Shown here one piece after another: positions 32,314-37,494 of a stretch of DNA of 37,494 nucleotides. The notes below the pieces were generated by a model, which saw only the letters and a list, made by a program, of their open reading frames with translations, was not told the origin of the DNA and ran no database searches. Where the stretch lies: contig QEVT01000011.1 in assembly GCA_003576755.1 (NCBI GenBank), forward strand, positions 1 to 37,494, in the 5' to 3' direction. Within the stretch, counting starts at the first letter, position 1; each line of letters begins with the position of its first letter. Origin of the DNA: a bacterium (GTDB lineage Bacteria > Chloroflexota > Anaerolineae > Epilineales > Epilineaceae). The translations under genes were made by a program, and so were the position numbers.

Positions 32314-32373
32314 GCGGCCGCCCGTCGCCGACCCCGCGCACGCGATGTGCGCGGGGTCGGGACGGGCGGCCGC
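32314..32373 (-). terminator. Very long hairpin downstream of the SPFH gene
   Basis: Arms 32314-32326/32361-32373 (13 bp) and 32328-32341/32347-32360 (14 bp) are all perfectly complementary, with one bulged G at 32327 and a GCGAT loop. It begins 9 bp after the SPFH gene stop, and on the minus strand it is followed by TATCATTGTTAG. Probably ends SPFH transcription and insulates the RpiB-like gene. Confidence 0.75.
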
Positions 32374-32382
32374 AGGTCGCGC

Positions 32383-33291
32383 CTACGCGGCGGGACGGGG
32401 TGCGTCCGGGTGGTCGTCGCCAGTCGGGCCGAAAGGCGGCGGCGCGGAGATGGGCAGCACCCCGTCGGTGCGCCCGGCGTCCGCCAGCGGGATCATGGTA
32501 GTAGGAGGAGCCGGCGGGCGTGCCACGTGCTCTGTGGATCTCAGGTACCACAACTCCGCGGCCGAGCGCTCACGGGAATCGAGAAGGTCGACCAAGTCAC
32601 CGACTCGATCCCGTGCAGCAGGGCCGTCCTCCCACGCCGCGGCGCGATCTTCCTTGGCACGGCGAACACGTGCCGGCGGCTGCGCAAATTGCAGGATCAC
32701 ACCCGTCTCAGCTTCGTGACGAAGACCGAAACGTCGGAGCAACGCTTCCGCCTCGACTCCGAGATCACGCTTGAGGGCAGCGCGCCCGGCATCTTCCAGC
32801 AAGCTGGCATACCGGTGGCGCAGCACCACGCTACCGACCAAGTCGTTGAGCCGTCGCGAGATGACCATCTGCCACATGCCCTTCTCCGAGATCTCCATGA
32901 ACTGCAAGAGGAAATCGGTCCGCACCGTTCTCGGATCGAGGTGATAGGCCCAGTCAACGGCGATCTCGATCACCCTGCCATCGGCCGTCAGGACATTCGG
33001 ATGGTGGGTCTTGATCACTGCCATGCGTGCATCGACTGGCTCACGCTTCCGTTCGACTCCGGGAAGGACGACGGTCCACGCATTGCGTCCCACGATCCGG
33101 TAGCGGCGGTCCGCTGGCCGAAAGACCACCCCGAAGCAGTTCTCTGGGGGGCGGTACATGAAGTGAGAGCACGCCAGCACGACCACTGAGCAGACCGCCA
33201 GGGCACCGGCGATCCAACTGAAAGCGGTGTCGGGAAACACCACGGCCACGATGGCCAGGACGAACGTCCCGGCCCACATCAGCGCACCCAT
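32383..33291 (-). CDS. SPFH/band-7-like membrane protein, atypical composition
   Basis: 302 residues. Two closely spaced N-terminal transmembrane segments (about 4-20 and 25-43) are followed by a region resembling the start of an SPFH/band-7 (stomatin/prohibitin-like) domain: MYRPPENCFGVVFRPADRRYRIVGRN, VLPGVERKREPVD, NVLTADGRVIEIAVDWAYHLDPRTV. A helical segment and a Pro-rich tail follow. SPFH proteins form membrane rings or scaffolds. The match is by pattern only and the domain is divergent. Composition from about 32560 to 33290 is visibly less GC-rich than the rest of the window, suggesting transfer. ATG 33291 has GGAG about eight bases upstream. Divergent from the RelA-STAND gene across a shared control region. 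Confidence 0.6.
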   Translation of the reverse strand: MGALMWAGTFVLAIVAVVFPDTAFSWIAGALAVCSVVVLACSHFMYRPPENCFGVVFRPADRRYRIVGRNAWTVVLPGVERKREPVDARMAVIKTHHPNVLTADGRVIEIAVDWAYHLDPRTVRTDFLLQFMEISEKGMWQMVISRRLNDLVGSVVLRHRYASLLEDAGRAALKRDLGVEAEALLRRFGLRHEAETGVILQFAQPPARVRRAKEDRAAAWEDGPAARDRVGDLVDLLDSRERSAAELWYLRSTEHVARPPAPPTTMIPLADAGRTDGVLPISAPPPFGPTGDDHPDAPRPAA

Positions 33292-33423
33292 CTCTGCTCT
33301 CCGTTTCTACCCTGGCGGGCGGTCGGGACAGCGGGGCTTCGACCGGAATGGTCCGGTGTGGTCTCAAGTGGGGCCCGATCGAAGCGACAGTCGGGGGGAG
33401 GAGGATCCCCGGCGAGACGATGG

Positions 33424-33441
33424 TCCTGCCGTACGGCAGGA
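33424..33441. promoter_or_regulatory. 18-bp perfect palindrome, candidate operator
   Basis: TCCTGCCGTACGGCAGGA reads the same on both strands. It lies just downstream of the predicted start point of the SPFH transcript and so could be a repressor site or a leader hairpin. Confidence 0.55.
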
Positions 33442-33458
33442 TGGCGTTTTGCGCGCAT

Positions 33459-33488
33459 AGCGTAACATACTCGAAGTATCTATGTCAA
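33459..33488 (-). promoter_or_regulatory. Promoter of the SPFH gene with a dyad in the spacer
   Basis: Minus strand TTGACA (33483-33488), 18-bp spacer, TACGCT (33459-33464). The spacer holds the inverted repeat ATACT-CGA-AGTAT (33467-33479), the position used by MerR-type activators. Confidence 0.65.
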
Positions 33489-33527
33489 TATACATAACAA
33501 ATTTTAAGGATCGCGCTGGCGAATCTG

Positions 33528-33546
33528 TGGTAAACTAACGTAGTTT
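33528..33546 (+). promoter_or_regulatory. Extended -10 promoter of the RelA-STAND gene with overlapping dyad
   Basis: TGG then TAAACT (33531-33536) is an extended -10. The inverted repeat AAACT-AACGT-AGTTT (33532-33536 and 33542-33546) covers the -10 and start point, a typical repressor position. Leader to GTG 33552 is about 10 nt. Confidence 0.55.
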
Positions 33547-33551
33547 GAGCC

Positions 33552-36500
33552 GTGTGTCTTTCAGCCATCCTTGCCGCACCCCGACCACCAGTGTCCGACC
33601 CGAACGCGGGCCTTCCGCCCTACGATCACCTCTCCACGCGAGGCAAGGCCGCGGTGCTGGACTGCCGCCGGCTCGTCGAGCGGTACCCCAACGCCGCCCC
33701 AGCCGCGCACAGCGGGCACCTCGACGCCTGGCTGCAGGTGCTGTCGGAGTGGCGGATGCCACAGGCCGTGCTGTTGGCGGCCGTGCTGCGCACCACCGCC
33801 CCCGACGAGCCCCTCGATCTGGTGACACGGCTCGGCGACGCGGCGCCTCGGGTGCTGGCGCTGTCGAGGGCATGCGCGGCGCTGGATCACGTGCCCGAGC
33901 GCTGGCCGGCCGCCGACGTCGACCGTCGCCGCGAGCAGGCGGCCATCCTGCGGTCGCTGTTCGTCCAGGCCTACGCCGACATCGAGGTCGCGCTGTTGGT
34001 GCTGGCGGCGCACGTGGCGCGCATGCGGGCCATCGACCTGTTGGACTACGACACCGCACGGCACCTGTGCAGCACCAACGACGCCATCTTCCTCCCGCTC
34101 ACCGAGATGCTCGGCATGTGGCGGCTGCGGTACGATCTCGGCGATGTCAGCCTTGCGCGCATCGACCCGCGCAAGGCGTGGGACCCCATCCAACTGCAGC
34201 TCGAGGCCGTGGCCGCGCAGCGCGCCGAGCACATCGCCAACCTCGTCCGCATGCTCTCGGACGCGCTGCGTGCGGCGGGGATCGACGCCGAGGTGCGCGG
34301 GCACACGCCGCGCCCGTCCGGCGTGTATCGCCACGTGCGGCGCGGGGAGCACCAACCGGAGGTGGTCCGCCGACTCAAGCTCGACGTCGTGGTCCAGTCC
34401 CGCGAGGCGTGCTATCACGCCCTGGCCTGCGTGCATCACACCTGCCCGCCGCTGGACTGGCGCTCGCTGCAGGGCAGCGCCTTCCACGACTTCATCGCGG
34501 CGCCGACGTACAACGGCTACCGCATCCTCGGGACGACCGTAGGCTATCGCCCGACCGCCGGCGACACCCGCACCGTTCTGCGCACCGACGTCCGCATCTT
34601 CACGCCCGCGATGCGCCGCGTGAACTGGCACGGCGTCGTCGGCGCCCGCTACCTCGGCGCGCCCGAGACGATCGAGCGCGCGTGGTGGGACGACGAGGAA
34701 CGGCGGTCGTTCGTCAACGCGCGGCCGCCGGGGAGCGACTCGCAGCAGATCGCCGTGTTCACCCCGCTCGGCGAGTCGTACCCGCTCCCCGCGGGCAGCA
34801 CGCCGATCGACTTCGCCTACCGCATCCACTCCGACATCGGCGACCACTGCAAGCGGATCTGGGTCAACGGCGTGCTGGCGGGGGTCGACCGGCCGCTGGG
34901 CAACGGCGACCTGGTCGAGATCGAGACCGACCCGCACCTGCTGGCGGTAGAGAGAACCTGGGTCGACATCGCCAAGACATCGATGGCCAAGATCAGCATC
35001 CGCCGGGCGCTGCGCCACCGCACGCCCGGCGTCCATCCCGGCCGGAAGCGCATCGACGACGTGCTCGTGAAGGAGCTCGAGGCCCAGGGCCTGCCGCCGG
35101 CGGCGCCGGCCGACGTCGACCGCTTCCTCGAGCGGCTGGCGCGCGACGTGGGCCTGGCCGACGTCGGCGGGCTCTACGAGCCGATCGCCCGGCCCGACAT
35201 GGTGCGCGGCGCGCGCGGCCTGACGCCGTCGCACATCGCCGCGCGCTGGGTGACGACGCAGCTCGCGGGCTACATCGTCCGTGCCGATGGGCACCCCCTC
35301 GACATGCCGGTCGAGCGGATCCGCCTGGCGCAGTGCCCCGGCCACCAGCGCATCTGCTGCCCGACGCTCGCCAGCGACATCGTCGGGCGGCTCACCCTCG
35401 GCGGCACGCCCCACGCCAAGCTGCTGGTCCACCACCGCGACTGCCCACAGGCGCCGCGGCCGCCCGATGCGGTGCCGCTGGCCTGGCGCGTCGCGCCGCA
35501 GGCCGAGGCCGTGGCCCGCATCACCGTCGAGGCGTTCGACCGCCACCGGCTGCTCGACGACGTCCTGGCGCGCGTCTACGAACGTTACGCCGACGGTCTG
35601 TACCTCATCCGCGCCCAGGCCGAGGTCGACCGGAACCACATGGCACGCGTTCGGCTCGAGGCATCGGTGACCGGACCCACCGCGCTGCCGGCGCTCGACG
35701 AGCAGTTGCAGGCGATGCGACATGCGAGCACCATCGACACCTTCCGCATCGAGATGCTCTCGGAAGTCGAGAAGCTGCTGATCGCGCGCCGCGCCCGGGC
35801 CGCCAACCCCTACACGGCCATCGCGGTGCGCGACCAGCGGATGTTCAAGGGCCGCCACGCCGAGATCGCGCGCATCGACGACATGCTGCATGCGGGCCTG
35901 CGCGACCGCGCGGGTTGGAGCGGGCAGAACCTGGTGGTGGTCTACGGCATCAACCGCATCGGCAAGACGTCGCTCCTGCGGTTCCTGCGCGACAGCGCGC
36001 TGGCCTCGGGGGACTTTGCCACCGTGCTGCTCGATGTGCAGCGGTTGCCGTCGCACCGCGAGCCCGCGCTATGGGGCGGCCTGGCCGATGCCATCCGCAA
36101 GGCCATCGACCCGGCGCGCGCCGCCGCGACCGGGCGCGCGACGGGGCCGCGGCGGTTCAAGGCCCAGTCCGAGGGTGACGGGTTCGAGGACTGGTTCCAC
36201 CAGGCCGTGCGCAGCCTCGGCGACCGACGCCTGGTGATCATGATCGACGAGCTCAACGTGCTCGACGAGCTGTGGGAGCCGCGCGAGTGCCAACGGGCGG
36301 TCCGCCGCCTCAAGGGGCTGGTCGAGGGCCACTCGAACGTCCGGTTCGTCGTCTGCGTCCAGGAGAGCTATTTCAGGACGCTGCCGCAGCGCGACCCCAC
36401 CGTCGACGGCAGCGTGGCCCTGCTGCGAACCGGCATCGCGGTGGGGCTCGGGTTCCTCGACACGCGCGCCAGCGAGCAGCTCATCCGCGAGCCGATGGGC

Positions 36501-36992
36501 GAGGCGCTGCGTTTCACCGACGACCTGGTCGGGCGCATCACCTACCTCACCAGCGGCCACCCGTACTACATCCACACCCTCATGCACGACCTCGTGGGGC
36601 GCGCCCTCCACGAGAAGCGGCGCATCATCACGCTCGATCACCTCGACGCCGTCGTGGCCGACAGCCTCCGCCACGGCCCGCACCTGTTCCACGACTTCCT
36701 GCGGCACGAGCGCGGCGCCGCCCGCCCCGCGCTGGCCGCGCTCGCCCACGCATCGGGGCCGGAGCACCGCGGCGTCACGCTCGACGCCATCGCCCGTGCC
36801 CGCCGCGACCGCGGCCTGCGGCCCAACACCCACGCCATCGAGCAGGCGCTGCGCGCCTTGCACGACGTCGGCGTGGTCTCGCGCCGCGAGCTGGCCGGCG
36901 GCGCCACGTACGCGCTGCGCGTCCCGCTCTTCGCCGACTGGCTGCGCACCTACCGCCCTCTCGCTTCCCAACCCGACCTGGAGCCACGATGA
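33552..36992 (+). CDS. RelA/SpoT homologue with inactivated catalytic sites fused to a STAND-type P-loop ATPase
   Basis: 1146 residues. By eye it aligns end to end with long RelA/SpoT proteins: HD-like region (about 45-205), synthetase-like (about 225-370), TGS (about 398-460), helical (465-580), zinc-finger (588-633) and ACT (655-738). The HD dyad is Arg80-Thr81 and the later Asp is Ala153. In the synthetase, the equivalents of Rel Arg241, Lys243, Ser247, Lys251 and Asp264 are His251, Pro253, Gly257, His261 and Arg273. TGS keeps His426 in YRIHSDIG; the finger keeps Cys602, Cys603, His627/628 and Cys631. Residues 752-1146 are an ATPase: NPYTAIAVRDQRMFKGR, Walker A GINRIGKTS (799-807), Walker B LVIMIDE (894-900), SGHPYYIHTL, and a winged-helix-like end. 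GTG 33591 is an alternative start. Role inferred: a sensor switch, not ppGpp metabolism. Confidence 0.88.
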   Translation: MCLSAILAAPRPPVSDPNAGLPPYDHLSTRGKAAVLDCRRLVERYPNAAPAAHSGHLDAWLQVLSEWRMPQAVLLAAVLRTTAPDEPLDLVTRLGDAAPRVLALSRACAALDHVPERWPAADVDRRREQAAILRSLFVQAYADIEVALLVLAAHVARMRAIDLLDYDTARHLCSTNDAIFLPLTEMLGMWRLRYDLGDVSLARIDPRKAWDPIQLQLEAVAAQRAEHIANLVRMLSDALRAAGIDAEVRGHTPRPSGVYRHVRRGEHQPEVVRRLKLDVVVQSREACYHALACVHHTCPPLDWRSLQGSAFHDFIAAPTYNGYRILGTTVGYRPTAGDTRTVLRTDVRIFTPAMRRVNWHGVVGARYLGAPETIERAWWDDEERRSFVNARPPGSDSQQIAVFTPLGESYPLPAGSTPIDFAYRIHSDIGDHCKRIWVNGVLAGVDRPLGNGDLVEIETDPHLLAVERTWVDIAKTSMAKISIRRALRHRTPGVHPGRKRIDDVLVKELEAQGLPPAAPADVDRFLERLARDVGLADVGGLYEPIARPDMVRGARGLTPSHIAARWVTTQLAGYIVRADGHPLDMPVERIRLAQCPGHQRICCPTLASDIVGRLTLGGTPHAKLLVHHRDCPQAPRPPDAVPLAWRVAPQAEAVARITVEAFDRHRLLDDVLARVYERYADGLYLIRAQAEVDRNHMARVRLEASVTGPTALPALDEQLQAMRHASTIDTFRIEMLSEVEKLLIARRARAANPYTAIAVRDQRMFKGRHAEIARIDDMLHAGLRDRAGWSGQNLVVVYGINRIGKTSLLRFLRDSALASGDFATVLLDVQRLPSHREPALWGGLADAIRKAIDPARAAATGRATGPRRFKAQSEGDGFEDWFHQAVRSLGDRRLVIMIDELNVLDELWEPRECQRAVRRLKGLVEGHSNVRFVVCVQESYFRTLPQRDPTVDGSVALLRTGIAVGLGFLDTRASEQLIREPMGEALRFTDDLVGRITYLTSGHPYYIHTLMHDLVGRALHEKRRIITLDHLDAVVADSLRHGPHLFHDFLRHERGAARPALAALAHASGPEHRGVTLDAIARARRDRGLRPNTHAIEQALRALHDVGVVSRRELAGGATYALRVPLFADWLRTYRPLASQPDLEPR

Positions 36993-37494
36993 GCCCCGCG
37001 ATCGACCCCGTTCCGCACATGAAGGATCCCGCCCGGCCGGCCCCCGCCGCGCCGCCCCAGGCCCGCAACCCCTTCGCCCGCATGCTCACGGGCTACCAGC
37101 GCCATCGGTTCTTCGGCCGGCACGGCGAGATCAAGCTGATCATCGACAGCGTGTCGGCGCCGCACCACCCCAAGTCGCTGGTGTTCCAGGGCATGCGGAC
37201 CATCGGCAAGACCACGCTGCTGCGTCACCTGTGCGACCCCTACGGTCCGCTGCTGAGACCCGAAGCCGACGCCGAGGTCGACAGCACCCTCGCCCCGGTC
37301 TATGTGGACTGCTATCTGTACCAGGGTGCAGCGGTCTTCGTGCCGATGCTCCGCGCGGTGCTGACGTCGCCCGAGGTGGTGCGCGCACGCGTGTTGGACG
37401 CGCAGGCGACGCCTCCGGCAGAAGGCGCTGCCAAGGCGGATGCGAAGGCGGCCCTCGCGCAGGTGCTCGAAACGCTCGCGGACCACGACGTGCG
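36989..37494 (+). CDS. Second STAND/AAA-like ATPase, truncated by the window end
   Basis: The first 168 residues are present and no stop is reached. The ATG overlaps the stop of the RelA-STAND gene (ATGA), so the proteins are translationally coupled. After a Pro/Ala-rich N-terminus comes NPFARMLTGYQRHRFFGRHGE (cf. NPYTAIAVRDQRMFKGRHAE in the upstream protein), then Walker A GMRTIGKTT (68-76). The shared entry motif and P-loop style suggest the two ATPase domains are homologous and may oligomerise with each other. Walker B and any effector or sensor domain lie outside the window. Confidence 0.82.
   Translation, partial: MSPAIDPVPHMKDPARPAPAAPPQARNPFARMLTGYQRHRFFGRHGEIKLIIDSVSAPHHPKSLVFQGMRTIGKTTLLRHLCDPYGPLLRPEADAEVDSTLAPVYVDCYLYQGAAVFVPMLRAVLTSPEVVRARVLDAQATPPAEGAAKADAKAALAQVLETLADHDV

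Noticed and set aside
33552-35790. Reading the N-terminal 740 residues as an active bifunctional (p)ppGpp synthetase/hydrolase
   Set aside because: The fold pattern fits RelA/SpoT, but the HD dyad and at least five synthetase catalytic residues are replaced, so that name would mislead.

Overview
The window is a very GC-rich (about 70% or more by eye) bacterial chromosome segment without rRNA, tRNA, CRISPR or transposase genes. Secreted proteins with Pro/Thr 'PTATPT' linkers and a short [YF]LP motif, plus tandem von Willebrand A (VWA) proteins, a PGM1-like ATP-grasp enzyme and STAND ATPases, point to Chloroflexota (Anaerolineae/Ardenticatenia-like). That assignment is an inference from style, not from a marker gene. 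Most of the window is ordinary housekeeping and cell-envelope content. The last 5 kb is different.

Layout. 1-6.5 kb: an SGNH (DUF459) secreted hydrolase, a small secreted protein with a textbook UUCG-loop terminator, a 1168-residue beta-propeller/VWA/VWA secreted protein and a YcjF-like membrane protein. 6.5-9.9 kb: CPBP membrane protease and ruvB on the minus strand, divergent from upp and a DUF3467 gene. 9.9-15.5 kb, minus strand: DUF4446, M23 peptidase, bactofilin, HD hydrolase and a large secreted BACON-like protein, i.e. an envelope-shape cluster. 15.8-20.8 kb: a small membrane protein translationally chained to carA and carB. 20.9-23.3 kb: two tiny conserved proteins and a second tandem-VWA secreted protein. 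23.5-26.8 kb: ligA divergent from a VUT transporter-queF pair (queuosine precursor salvage). 26.8-32.2 kb: a THUMP RNA methyltransferase and a PGM1-like ATP-grasp ligase, an acetyl/acetoacetyl-CoA-synthetase-like enzyme and an RpiB-like isomerase.

32.4-37.5 kb is the accessory region. An SPFH/band-7-like membrane protein of less GC-rich composition is divided by an AT-rich, dyad-filled intergenic region from a 1146-residue gene. That gene encodes a full-length RelA/SpoT homologue (HD, synthetase, TGS, zinc-finger and ACT regions) fused to a C-terminal STAND-type P-loop ATPase. Aligned by eye with Bacillus subtilis RelA, both the ppGpp hydrolase and the synthetase active sites are destroyed, while the TGS histidine that reads the tRNA 3' end and the Cys/His residues of the zinc finger are kept. 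A second STAND-like ATPase gene starts with an ATGA overlap and runs off the window. I read this as a probable starvation- or translation-sensing STAND switch, possibly a conflict/defence module, that has borrowed the ribosome/tRNA-reading part of RelA. This is the candidate undescribed system in the window.

Several promoters (upp, ligA, the VUT gene) place the -10 box exactly 6 nt before the start codon, so leaderless mRNAs are probably common in this organism.
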